43,594 nt of DNA from Lentisphaeria bacterium (GTDB lineage Bacteria > Verrucomicrobiota > Lentisphaeria > Victivallales > Victivallaceae): NCBI GenBank assembly GCA_017628235.1, contig JAGBZM010000032.1:1-43594 (forward strand), given 5' to 3'. The notes under the pieces were generated by a model. The model was not told where the DNA came from, made no database searches, and worked only from the letters and a program-made list of their open reading frames with translations. Below are positions 35,322 to 42,655 of the stretch, in pieces (position 1 is the first letter of the stretch; the number at the start of each line of letters is the position of its first letter). The position numbers were made by a program, and so were the translations under genes.

Positions 35322-36065
35322 TTACAAAGCAAGGTCGGCACCGGCTCCGGGAAAAGTGCCATCACAACTCCAATATTTCCGGTCAGCTCCGCGTGTCCAC
35401 ACCAGATCAAAATTCACCCATTCCACATGACCGTCAACCATGCAGAAATTGGCACTCTGGTTATGATGTTCACCGATATTGTTTTTCACAACGCCATTGG
35501 ATTTACGGGCATTAATATTATACGGGTAGATATTCCAAATCACCGGCAGCCGTTTTGTGCCGGCATACTCCGTCGCAGTATTGGTATCTGCAAATTGAAT
35601 CAAGGTGGAGGATGAAGTTATTTTAGAAATTTTGATATTGTTGGGATCATAAAAAAGTGTCTGCAATCCATAGCTTCCGTAACTGCCCGGTCCACCAAAT
35701 ATACCATTGGCGGTGGCACATTTGAATACATCGTTTTTCCATGCTTTACCCGCATTGGCAGTCGATATGACACTGTAATTTTCTCCCCCGACATACGGCG
35801 ATATCTGAGCTCCCCATATGGTACTCTGCCTGTTATTGAGCATGTATCCGTCAGATGCATCTGAATACATCGCTGACCCGGAACCGAGCTGTTTCAAATT
35901 GGATTTGCAGGAGGCATCCTGACCGGACAATCTGGCCTTCTGCAGAGCCGGGAGCAATATTGCCGCCAGAATGGCGATAATGGCAATGACTACGAGCAGT
36001 TCGATAAGGGTGAAGCCGTACGGCTTCACCATCTCAACAGATGGTGAATAAGTTTTCTTTTGCAT
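35322..36065 (-). CDS. Pseudopilin 3 (prepilin-type, H-X9-DG domain)
   Basis: A 247-residue prepilin-like protein. The leader ([17 protein letters not shown]) ends at the cleavage glycine before FTLIELLVV. The mature chain has the usual hydrophobic helix, then [23 protein letters not shown], and near the C terminus [17 protein letters not shown], an exact H-X9-DG pattern. AAAGGAC precedes the ATG at 36065. It is the first gene after a consensus promoter (36147-36175) and stands upstream of the secreted hydrolase and the transport and catabolic genes, so its abundance may be set separately from theirs. The leader codons hold the third double inverted repeat (36009-36048), which has different arm sequences from those of genes 1 and 2. 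Confidence 0.92.
   Translation of the reverse strand: MQKKTYSPSVEMVKPYGFTLIELLVVIAIIAILAAILLPALQKARLSGQDASCKSNLKQLGSGSAMYSDASDGYMLNNRQSTIWGAQISPYVGGENYSVISTANAGKAWKNDVFKCATANGIFGGPGSYGSYGLQTLFYDPNNIKISKITSSSTLIQFADTNTATEYAGTKRLPVIWNIYPYNINARKSNGVVKNNIGEHHNQSANFCMVDGHVEWVNFDLVWTRGADRKYWSCDGTFPGAGADLAL
36009..36048 (-). repeat. Overlapping inverted repeats in the pseudopilin 3 leader
   Basis: A 22-base perfect palindrome (36009-36030, half-site GGTGAAGCCGT) overlaps a 10-bp stem: TTCACCATCT (36025-36034, read on the plus strand) and AGATGGTGAA (36039-36048) around a 4-base loop. The shared arm is TTCACC/GGTGAA, unlike the TTACTCT/AGAGTAA arm of the other two genes, yet the layout and position relative to the Gly-Phe codons are the same. 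Confidence 0.9.
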
Positions 36066-36098
36066 AACTTTCTGTCCTTTCCTGTAGGTTGTTTACCG

Positions 36099-36123
36099 GG
36101 TCGGCCGGACCGTCCGGCAGACC
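36099..36123 (-). other. 5' leader hairpin of pseudopilin 3 mRNA
   Basis: GGTC (36099-36102) plus GCCGG (36104-36108) pair with CCGGC (36114-36118) plus GACC (36120-36123) across a 5-base loop with one mismatch. It lies between the predicted transcript start (near 36141) and the ribosome binding site, so it could affect mRNA stability or translation. Confidence 0.5.
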
Positions 36124-36146
36124 GCATGTCTTGAAGAACTGGTATT

Positions 36147-36175
36147 AATGTAGCAGTGTAAATAATAAATTGCAA
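36147..36175 (-). promoter_or_regulatory. Promoter of the pseudopilin 3 long operon
   Basis: On the minus strand TTGCAA (36170-36175), spacer of 17, TACATT (36147-36152), about 80 bases before the ATG. Confidence 0.6.
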
Positions 36176-36197
36176 ACAACTTATGGTGCATTATATT
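36170..36197 (+). promoter_or_regulatory. Possible divergent promoter sharing the palindromic -35
   Basis: TTGCAA (36170-36175) is its own reverse complement, and on the plus strand TATATT follows after 16 bases (36192-36197). The plus-strand DNA downstream (36198-36413) has no convincing gene, only frames of 16-29 codons, so any transcript would be a short RNA or antisense. Confidence 0.3.
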
Positions 36198-36413
36198 ATC
36201 AAAATGCGGATACAAAAATCACCGGTTGTTTCCGGTTTATACCGGGGATTTTATGGAATTTCGCGGGGGAAATATTACTGTTTCCGGGCATGACGGACAG
36301 TAACAAAGGGCTGAGCAGGATCAGCCGGCAGCTGCCGTAGAAAAGCAGCCGGGAGAATATGACAGATGGTATTATCAAACAAGCGGTTTGAAATTATGTT
36401 TAACAAAGTTTTT

Positions 36414-36557
36414 TCATTTTCCGTCGAGTTTGCGGGAGATTTCGTCGAGCTTTTCCAGAACTTCATTTACTTTGAAATACCAGCACCAGAAGGCCCGGAT
36501 GACCAGAAACAGAATAAGAACGATTGAGAAATAAAGCACCAACGGTAAAACAGCCAT
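36414..36557 (-). CDS. Small membrane protein, 47 aa
   Basis: A 47-codon gene that begins ATG at 36557 with a perfect AGGAGGT four bases upstream and ends TGA at 36414-36416. The product has one transmembrane helix (residues about 4-20, VLPLVLYFSIVLILFLVI), then an aromatic interface (AFWCWYFK) and an amphipathic charged tail rich in Glu, Lys and Asp (NEVLEKLDEISRKLDGK) that could form a short coiled coil in the cytoplasm. I do not recognise a family; small one-helix proteins of this design often assist larger membrane complexes. It lies alone between pseudopilin 3 and rsuA. The ribosome site and clean codon use make it a real gene. Confidence 0.75.
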   Translation of the reverse strand: MAVLPLVLYFSIVLILFLVIRAFWCWYFKVNEVLEKLDEISRKLDGK

Positions 36558-36610
36558 GACATACCTCCTGTAAAGTGTATAATAGTTTTTTTGATTTATG
36601 TTTCATACCG

Positions 36611-36642
36611 TAAATAAAAATCAGCCACCGGGTGCTGCCCGG
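36611..36642 (-). terminator. Probable intrinsic terminator after rsuA
   Basis: CCGGG (36628-36632) and CCCGG (36638-36642) pair around TGCTG; on the minus strand TGGCTGATTTTTATTT follows. It lies 180 bases after the rsuA stop. The DNA between (36643-36821) is unusually GC-rich and has no convincing gene. Confidence 0.5.
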
Positions 36643-36821
36643 ACGTGGTTCGGCGGCGGCAACGTGCCGCTGCGATAAGCGTGCCTTCGCTGCGCCGGGC
36701 GCGGTCGAGTATGATTTGGTACACTTCCGCGCCGTACTCGGTGCAAAATCCGACCTTATCCCGTACTGTCTCCACCGCTTGGATCAAAGCGTAAGCAAAA
36801 AAACAGCCGGAATTGCGGTTT

Positions 36822-37526
36822 TTACCAACCGAAAATTGCCAGTTCGGCAGCTGTCAATTCCCGTACCTGTCCGCACGGCAGTTCCTTATCCAGTTCCAGA
36901 GAACCGATTGCCACCCGTTTGAGAAACAGCACTTTTTTCCCGGCACGTTCACACATTCTTTTGACCTGATGATACTTGCCCTCGGAGATCTCCACATAAA
37001 CTTTGCGCGGATCAGCCGGATCGATTTCCAGCCGGGCGGGGCGGGCGGTAAATTCCCGGAATTCCATCCCCGCTGCAAAAAGTCCGATATCCGCTTCAAC
37101 TGCCGGCAGATCCAATTCAGCATAGTAACGCTTGTACAGATTTTTTCTGGGCGACATCAATTCATGGTCAAACTGTCCGTCATTGGTCAGCAGCAGCAAG
37201 CCTTCTGTATCTTTATCCAGTCTGCCCACCGGAAACGGCGCAAAGTGGCGGTACTCCTCCGGCAGCAGATCCACTACCACCGGATCACGGTCATCTTCCG
37301 TAGCACTCAAATACCCCTGCGGCTTATTCAGCATGAGATAGATGAACTTCCGGTAAACGATATTTTTCCCGTTGACCCATACGTTATCGCGGTTTTCATC
37401 GACTTTCATATCAACTTTTCCGGCAATGACTCCGTTGACGGTGACGGCCTTGCGTTTGACCAGTTCGCGCACCTCTTTGCGGCTGTAAGGCGCGGCATCT
37501 GAAAGATATTTATCCAAACGTATCAT
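36822..37526 (-). CDS. rsuA: 16S rRNA pseudouridine synthase (RsuA family)
   Basis: A 234-residue rRNA-modifying enzyme of the RsuA/RluB/E/F family. An N-terminal S4 RNA-binding domain (RLDKYLSDAAPYSRKEVRELVKRKAVTVNG, residues 3-32) is followed by the synthase domain. This has NKPQGYLSA (67-75) and GRLDKDTEGLLLLTNDG (101-117), whose Asp104 is the catalytic aspartate, then KRYYAEL and GKYHQVKRMCERAGKKV. Length and domain order fit RsuA, which makes pseudouridine at position 516 of 16S rRNA in E. coli; RluB or RluF activity cannot be excluded. The start is ATG at 37526 without a strong Shine-Dalgarno. It is a housekeeping gene unrelated to its glycan neighbours, divergent from the efflux operon. 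Confidence 0.9.
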   Translation of the reverse strand: MIRLDKYLSDAAPYSRKEVRELVKRKAVTVNGVIAGKVDMKVDENRDNVWVNGKNIVYRKFIYLMLNKPQGYLSATEDDRDPVVVDLLPEEYRHFAPFPVGRLDKDTEGLLLLTNDGQFDHELMSPRKNLYKRYYAELDLPAVEADIGLFAAGMEFREFTARPARLEIDPADPRKVYVEISEGKYHQVKRMCERAGKKVLFLKRVAIGSLELDKELPCGQVRELTAAELAIFGW

Positions 37527-37574
37527 AATTGTTTATTTATTGCTGTTATCTTATTTGTCGTGAAGACACTATCT

Positions 37575-37602
37575 AATATAATCCGATTTCCGGAAATTAA
37601 AA
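37575..37602 (-). promoter_or_regulatory. Probable promoter of rsuA
   Basis: On the minus strand TTTTAA (37597-37602), spacer of 16, TATATT (37575-37580) followed by A; the -35 is weak. Confidence 0.45.
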
Positions 37603-37636
37603 GCTATGACCGGAAAAAATCCCGAAACTTGTATCC

Positions 37637-37666
37637 GGCGGGAGGAAAACTCACCTCCCATGCGCC
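37637..37666. other. Hairpin between rsuA and the efflux operon
   Basis: GGGAGG (37640-37645) pairs with CCTCCC (37654-37659) across an 8-base loop, with an outer GGC/GCC pair. On the plus strand a run of six T lies about 12 bases later. It sits upstream of the efflux promoter and may insulate it from incoming plus-strand transcripts. No gene is seen in 37527-37758. Confidence 0.35.
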
Positions 37667-37706
37667 AGCTGGAAAATTTTTTACCGCAAATCCAACCATA
37701 AAGTCA

Positions 37707-37734
37707 TTGAAAAAAATACAAATCATCCTATAAG
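37707..37734 (+). promoter_or_regulatory. Promoter of the FUSC/HlyD/OEP efflux operon
   Basis: TTGAAA (37707-37712), spacer of 16, TATAAG (37729-37734), 25 bases before the ATG at 37759. Confidence 0.5.
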
Positions 37735-37758
37735 TATCAAACAGAGAGGAGAAGTTTA

Positions 37759-38736
37759 ATGTTTTCAGTGTCGTTGTCTGCATTCAACCGCGCGGCGGTC
37801 CTGCTTGCAGCCATTTTGTTCATGTCCGCCGTATGGGGACTCGGCCATATTCCGGATGCCAATTTGCAAATGATCGTTTTCACCAGTCTGGTTTCTGCGT
37901 TGCTGGCGGATATCGGGCCGTTTGGCAGCAGACTCAGGCAGGCTGTAATTTTGGCATGTTACAGTGCTGCTGCCCAATTTATTTTTTCAGTTTCAGGAAA
38001 ATTGCCTTTTCTGCAGGTGATCGTTTTCGTGATGTTTGCTTATTTTACCTTTTTGACTTTACCTGACCGCCGGGCCGGATGCATCGTGCTGCTGACCGGC
38101 TGCCTCGGGATTTCTGCTCCGCCGGGATTTCTTCCGGCTGCCGGCAGAAGTATCGATATTCTTACTGCAATACCCGTCATCATGGTTGTTACTGCTTTGG
38201 GCAATGCGGGACGGCAGGAGAACGGAGAAACCAATCTTGCACCGATCCCGTATTCTCCATATCAGGCAATGGTGTTCTCCGCCAAACTCGGTATCGCCAT
38301 GAGTATATCCGGCATATTGCAGCTGACTCAGGGAATATGGATCATGATGACACTGCTTTTTATAAATATGAGCAAAACATCTGATTCTTCCGGTGAAAAA
38401 CTTGCCTGGCAACGTGTATTTGCTGTGCCGGCGGGCATTCTTATCGGAGGCTTGCTGCTCGGAACATTTTTCCGGATCGATCACCGTTTCATCTGGCTGC
38501 TTCCATTGGTTGCTGCGACCGGTTTTTTCATTCTTTACAGCGGCAATTTTTTTCTGTTTTCCATTATTTTCATGATAACGCTGACAGTTTTTTCAGATTG
38601 GCAGACGGGAGCCGGTCACAGATTCAACTTCTGGGAAAACTTTTTTCCCCGTACAACCGCCACCTGGATCGGTGCAATGATCGAGCTGCTTTCCGGTTAT
38701 CCCGGAAAATATAACCAAGGAGATGCCTCGCGATGA
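37759..38736 (+). CDS. FUSC-like inner-membrane exporter subunit
   Basis: A 325-residue inner-membrane protein with about ten hydrophobic segments arranged as two similar halves, resembling the membrane part of the FUSC family (AaeB/YccS-like aromatic acid and amphiphile exporters). The first half has ALLADIGPFGSRLRQA, the conserved loop of the family, and the second has LTQGIWIMMTLLFINM, which matches the usual second-half helix start. It is far shorter than AaeB (about 650 residues) because it lacks the large cytoplasmic domain. GAGGAG precedes the ATG. Its stop overlaps the HlyD start by four bases (ATGA). With the next two genes it should form a three-part efflux pump across both membranes. 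The substrate is unknown. Confidence 0.75.
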   Translation: MFSVSLSAFNRAAVLLAAILFMSAVWGLGHIPDANLQMIVFTSLVSALLADIGPFGSRLRQAVILACYSAAAQFIFSVSGKLPFLQVIVFVMFAYFTFLTLPDRRAGCIVLLTGCLGISAPPGFLPAAGRSIDILTAIPVIMVVTALGNAGRQENGETNLAPIPYSPYQAMVFSAKLGIAMSISGILQLTQGIWIMMTLLFINMSKTSDSSGEKLAWQRVFAVPAGILIGGLLLGTFFRIDHRFIWLLPLVAATGFFILYSGNFFLFSIIFMITLTVFSDWQTGAGHRFNFWENFFPRTTATWIGAMIELLSGYPGKYNQGDASR

Positions 38737-39761
38737 ACTTCATCAGAAAATACCTGCCGTTGACAGTATTGCTCATCATTTTGCTCTGTTGGGCGGGCTA
38801 TTGGCTTTTCTGGCATATCCGGCCTTTTACCGGCAACGCCTTCATCTTTGCCAACACCCGCCCGGTTTCCCCCTGGACCGCCGGATATATTACCCGGATA
38901 CTGGTGAAAAACAATCAATTTGTTGCCAGAGGCACTCCGTTATTCACAATATTTTCGCCTCCGTATCTGCTGAAAGCAGAGGAGTTGAAACACGAGTTGG
39001 AATCTCTTTGCGCCCAATTGAAAAGCTGTGAAGCAAACCGGGTCCGCGCCCTTGAGGAAATAAAAACATTCCGGGCCGATGTCGAAAAGTTCCGTTTCCT
39101 TTATTCACGCGGTGAAAAAATGTTCAAAGCTGCCGCCGTTTCAGAAGATTATGTCATCGACCAGCGGAGAAACCTCGAAGTGGCTCTCGCCGGTATGGCG
39201 GCAGCCGGACATAAAGCTGAAGCTCTGGCCCACGATTGTACTTCATTGCAGGCACAGATAAAAAAGACCGAAGCGGCACTGAAACTCCAGCAGATCTGGT
39301 GCCGGCAGACCACAGTAACAGCTTTAAGCGACGGATATGTGGTCAATATGACCATCTCACCGGGCGGATATTATAAACCGGGGGATATCCTGTTTGCTTT
39401 CATCGATTCATCCGAGTGGTATGTACAGGCAAATTTCAAAGAGAGTGAACTTTCTGAGATCGTTCCCGGAACCCGTGCCCGCATATGGCTCAGACAATAC
39501 CCCGGACGGGAATATCACGGCGAAGTTTGCAGCATCAACTGGGGAACTGAACGCCGTCTGACTGCCCCGCACACAGGGGTGGCCGAGGTGAAAAAGGAAA
39601 ATGAATGGTTCATGCTGCCGCAGAGATATCCGGTGCAGATCAGAATTCTCGATCCGGATAAAGATCTGCACTTGCATTTCGGCGGCAGTGCCTATGTGGA
39701 ACTGGAAATACCGGCTCATCCTTTCCGTCAATTTTTCTGGGAGTTGTTTTTGTGGCAATAA
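38733..39761 (+). CDS. HlyD/EmrA-like membrane fusion protein
   Basis: A 342-residue periplasmic adaptor anchored by one N-terminal helix (residues about 8-27). The barrel-sandwich hybrid begins with FTGNAFIFANTRPVSPWTAGYITRILVKNNQFVARGTPLF (in part the biotinyl-lipoyl motif). A long alpha-helical hairpin (about 75-190, rich in Glu, Lys and Ala) follows, and the second lipoyl half has TVTALSDGYVVNMTISPGGYYKPGD. The beta-barrel domain has VQANFKESELSEIVPGTRARIWL, a strong family signature. It links the FUSC subunit in the inner membrane to the outer-membrane channel encoded next. It is translationally coupled to both neighbours: a 4-base overlap in front and a 10-base overlap behind. Confidence 0.88.
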   Translation: MNFIRKYLPLTVLLIILLCWAGYWLFWHIRPFTGNAFIFANTRPVSPWTAGYITRILVKNNQFVARGTPLFTIFSPPYLLKAEELKHELESLCAQLKSCEANRVRALEEIKTFRADVEKFRFLYSRGEKMFKAAAVSEDYVIDQRRNLEVALAGMAAAGHKAEALAHDCTSLQAQIKKTEAALKLQQIWCRQTTVTALSDGYVVNMTISPGGYYKPGDILFAFIDSSEWYVQANFKESELSEIVPGTRARIWLRQYPGREYHGEVCSINWGTERRLTAPHTGVAEVKKENEWFMLPQRYPVQIRILDPDKDLHLHFGGSAYVELEIPAHPFRQFFWELFLWQ

Positions 39762-41230
39762 GATATGTTTATGCAAAATGCAGCGGAATATTTGTCCGTT
39801 TCCTTTACTGTATGCTGATTCCGGCGGTGATATTTCTGTCCGGCTGCATGTCTCCGCCGGGGCCGTTTGAAACGCTTGATGATTTCCGCCGGGGATTCGC
39901 TGTACCGGAAAATATTATGGAAATTCCCGCAGACCGGGTGTTGACATTGCAGCAAGCAGTGGAGACCGCATTGCACAACAATCCGACCAATCTGGCAGCG
40001 GCGCAATCAGTGTATGCTGCCAGATACGGATATCTTCGCGCACTGGCGGCTTATGCCCCGGAACTCAATGCCGGTTATTCACTCGGACACACTCTGTCTC
40101 GCGGCTGGGATCTGAAAAATCCGCCGGTCGGAGTTATGAAAAAGAATGACCATCTGATCACCAACGGAACCATTCAGGCCAGCTGGCTGCTTTTTGACGG
40201 CTTCGCCCGTGAACTGGAGACCATTATCGCCAGACAGGAATACAATAAAAGCACCAAAATCGAAAAAAACGTCAGACGTCTGCTGGCACGTGCCGTAGCT
40301 TATGCCTATTACGACATGTACCTTGCAGGGGAAGAAATGATTATCTGCGAAGAAGATCTGGCATTTCAGAATCTGGCATTGCAGCAGGAAGAGGAGAGAT
40401 TCCGCAACGGGCACACCTCCAAAGCTTCGGTTCTGAATTTCAAGATTCTCGCCGCCCGCGCCCGGAGCAATATCCGCAATGCCCGTTACCGCCGTCAGGT
40501 GGCATTTCATGCGTTATCCGCCCTGCTTGGATATACTGACCGGCAGCTGCCGGAGGATATCGAACTTCAGAAAATCTCCCGGAAAGAGCTGCCGTACATT
40601 TATGATGAAAATTATTATCTCGAACTTGCCGTCAGCAACCGTCCCGATCTGGCAGCAGAAAAGATCACCCTGCACATCAGTTGGCGGGAGAAACAAAAAT
40701 CTTATGCCGGATTTTTTCCGGAGTTCCGTCTTTTTTCAGAATTAACTTTCGATACCTATAACGCCCGCTACGGCGGTTACCGGGTGTCGGGATCCCACAG
40801 CAGCCGGGGAAGTTTCATTTACGGAGTGGAAGGCAAATGGAATATATTCCGGGGGCTGGCTGCGGTGAACAGTGTGCGGAGGCAGGAGGCTCTGGAAAAA
40901 GTTGCCTTATGGGGACTGAATGCGAAGTTTCTGGAAATCGCCGCCGAGGTCAAAGATGCACATGCACATTGCGAAAATGCCGGTTATCAGGTGAAAATTT
41001 TTCAAGACATGGCACAATGGGTGCGTGAGCAGCGCGATCTTGTTTTCAGTGAATACCGCAACGGCCGGGAAACGATAACGCGGCTGAATGAAGTTCAGGC
41101 AATATTGATCGAAGCGCAAAGCCAACTGGTCATTTCGGAAGTTGAATTCAGTAAAGCTGCAGCTCAGCTTGCCGCTGCCGCCGGTCTGCCGCTGTCCCGG
41201 CTTTATGACCTTCCTGAAACGCAGTTTTGA
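39752..41230 (+). CDS. TolC-type outer-membrane efflux lipoprotein
   Basis: A 492-residue outer-membrane factor. The N terminus is a lipoprotein signal: a basic start, a hydrophobic core, then the lipobox LSGC with the modified Cys at residue 32. Two OEP repeats follow, each with long amphipathic helices (TLQQAVETALHNNPTNLAAAQS near 70, then YLELAVSNRPDLAAEKI near 290), as expected for the periplasmic tunnel and beta-barrel of TolC-like channels. The GTG at 39752 overlaps the adaptor gene by ten bases and has GGGAG upstream. An in-frame ATG at 39813 is an alternative but would leave a short n-region. It completes the efflux operon; no clear terminator follows. Confidence 0.88.
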   Translation: MAIRYVYAKCSGIFVRFLYCMLIPAVIFLSGCMSPPGPFETLDDFRRGFAVPENIMEIPADRVLTLQQAVETALHNNPTNLAAAQSVYAARYGYLRALAAYAPELNAGYSLGHTLSRGWDLKNPPVGVMKKNDHLITNGTIQASWLLFDGFARELETIIARQEYNKSTKIEKNVRRLLARAVAYAYYDMYLAGEEMIICEEDLAFQNLALQQEEERFRNGHTSKASVLNFKILAARARSNIRNARYRRQVAFHALSALLGYTDRQLPEDIELQKISRKELPYIYDENYYLELAVSNRPDLAAEKITLHISWREKQKSYAGFFPEFRLFSELTFDTYNARYGGYRVSGSHSSRGSFIYGVEGKWNIFRGLAAVNSVRRQEALEKVALWGLNAKFLEIAAEVKDAHAHCENAGYQVKIFQDMAQWVREQRDLVFSEYRNGRETITRLNEVQAILIEAQSQLVISEVEFSKAAAQLAAAAGLPLSRLYDLPETQF

Positions 41231-41388
41231 AAAGCGCGATCAAACATTCCGGAGTATTAAACTTTTTTTGAAGACATTTCCGGTGATACTGTTTCAATAA
41301 AAAAAAGAGACTTCGGCTAAAATAAAATTCAATTCCAGATTGGACGAAAAAAGCATAGATTTTTGATTATCAGGCACTCTTTTGATTT

Positions 41389-41431
41389 ATTTGATTAGTT
41401 GACTTGCTAATTGAATTTTTTGTGATATATT
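41389..41431 (+). promoter_or_regulatory. Promoter and probable autoregulatory operator of the ArsR-type gene
   Basis: TTGCTA (41404-41409), spacer of 16, TATATT (41426-41431). An inverted repeat ATTTGATTAG (41389-41398) and CTAATTGAAT (41407-41416), matching at 8 of 10 positions around 8 bases, overlaps the -35. Its size and AT-rich arms suit an ArsR/SmtB-type dimer. The rest of the gap 41231-41388 shows no gene. Confidence 0.6.
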
Positions 41432-41449
41432 ATGCTGCAGGAGGCAATT

Positions 41450-41782
41450 ATGGAAATATCACAAGTTCTCAAAGCGATGAGTCACCCCATTCGTTTGCAG
41501 ATGGTGGAACTTCTGCTGCAAAGACGGATGTGTGTCCGCAGCCTGGCACGCCATTTTGAAGTCTCTGAACCTACCATTTCGGTACATTTGAAAGTGCTGA
41601 AAAATGCCGGACTTATCGTTGGCGAAAAGAAAAGTTACTATATGCACTACCACGTTATCCGGGAAAATGTCGCAGCTCTTTCGCAATTCTTTGCCGCCTT
41701 GTCCGTCACCCCGGCAGCGGAGCTGCAATGCTGCAAAAAGTCCGGTTCCTGTCATTGCAAATGCCACTCAAAGAAGGATTGA
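41450..41782 (+). CDS. ArsR/SmtB family metalloregulator with Cys-rich tail
   Basis: A 110-residue winged-helix repressor. LKAMSHPIRLQMVELLL, then MCVRSLARHFEVSEPTISVHLKVLKNAGLI (recognition helix about 38-50) and a beta wing GEKKSYYMHYHV are all typical of the family. Cys28 stands where the alpha-3 metal site lies in ArsR/CadC proteins. The unusual part is the C terminus: Cys94, Cys95, Cys101, Cys103 and Cys105 in the last 17 residues, together with His102 and His106, a likely metal-binding cluster. The ATG at 41450 follows AGGAGG; an upstream ATG at 41432 lies at the transcript start and is rejected. The HlyD-type gene starts 6 bases downstream and should be under its control. Confidence 0.88.
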   Translation: MEISQVLKAMSHPIRLQMVELLLQRRMCVRSLARHFEVSEPTISVHLKVLKNAGLIVGEKKSYYMHYHVIRENVAALSQFFAALSVTPAAELQCCKKSGSCHCKCHSKKD

Positions 41783-41788
41783 ATTTAT

Positions 41789-42655
41789 ATGAAACGCCAC
41801 CAGATAACCATTATCAAAGCGGCAATAATTCTGATTGTTGCCGGAATCGCTTTTTATTTCTGGAAACTTGCTCCGGTAAGCGTGCCGACTTTGGAAGTAA
41901 AGTCTTCGCTCATTGGGCAAACGGTTTTCGGAACCGGCACGCTTGAGGGCAAAACCCGTCTTGCCGTCAGTCCAAGAGAAACCGGCGCAATCCGCAAACT
42001 TTATGCCGATCAGGGAGATATGGTCAAAGCCGGAACTTTGCTGGTTGAAATGGATGCCGATGATATTCTTCAACAGAAACGCGTTGCCGAAGCAGAACTT
42101 GCAGTGGCGCAGGCGGCTTTACAGCGGATCGATGCTGAGATCCGTTCTGCCAAAGCCAATTTGGAATACGCCAATTCGATGTTTCAACGCAGTGAAAAAC
42201 TTTTATCCAGTAACGTCGAATCCCGTTCAACTTACGATAAAAACCGCCAGAATATGCTCGTCGCCGCCGCCGATTTTGAACAGGCAGGGAAACTCCGGAT
42301 CGAAGCAGAATCCACCCTTGCCAAACATCAGGCACAAATCGCTTATTACAACACCAAACTTGCCGAAACACGCTTGACTGCTCCTTTTGATGCCCTGATC
42401 GTCCGCCGTAACCGGGAACAGGGAGCCATCGTCAATCCGGGCGTTTCCATTATGGACATTGTGGATACCTCCACTATTTGGGCGTCGGTCTGGGTGGATG
42501 AAACGCAAATCGCCCATTTGCAAAACGGTCTTGCGGTGGATGTATTTTTCCGAACCTTGCCGAAGCAGCGTTTCTCCGGAAAAATCTGCCGTCTGTGGCG
42601 TGAAACTGACCGGGAAACGCGGGAATATAAAGTTGACATCGCTTTAGCAAAATAA
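41789..42655 (+). CDS. HlyD/RND-type membrane fusion protein, C-terminally truncated
   Basis: A 288-residue periplasmic adaptor with one N-terminal membrane anchor (about 8-26). Lipoyl-domain half RKLYADQGDMVKAGTLLVEM (about 70-90) is followed by a helical hairpin of about 80 residues and the second half TRLTAPFDALIVRRNREQGAIVNPGVS. The beta-barrel part ends at ETREYKVDIALAK and stops. Family members usually continue for another 60 or more residues with a membrane-proximal domain, so the protein is probably cut short. The stop codon falls at the edge of a markedly AT-rich stretch (from 42650), which looks like a junction left by an insertion or deletion. Whether it is functional is doubtful; the pump genes that should follow are missing. 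Confidence 0.75.
   Translation: MKRHQITIIKAAIILIVAGIAFYFWKLAPVSVPTLEVKSSLIGQTVFGTGTLEGKTRLAVSPRETGAIRKLYADQGDMVKAGTLLVEMDADDILQQKRVAEAELAVAQAALQRIDAEIRSAKANLEYANSMFQRSEKLLSSNVESRSTYDKNRQNMLVAAADFEQAGKLRIEAESTLAKHQAQIAYYNTKLAETRLTAPFDALIVRRNREQGAIVNPGVSIMDIVDTSTIWASVWVDETQIAHLQNGLAVDVFFRTLPKQRFSGKICRLWRETDRETREYKVDIALAK

Noticed and set aside
36596-36787. 63-codon minus-strand frame downstream of rsuA
   Set aside because: TTG start without a ribosome site, and it runs through a terminator-like hairpin; kept only as an unexplained GC-rich segment.
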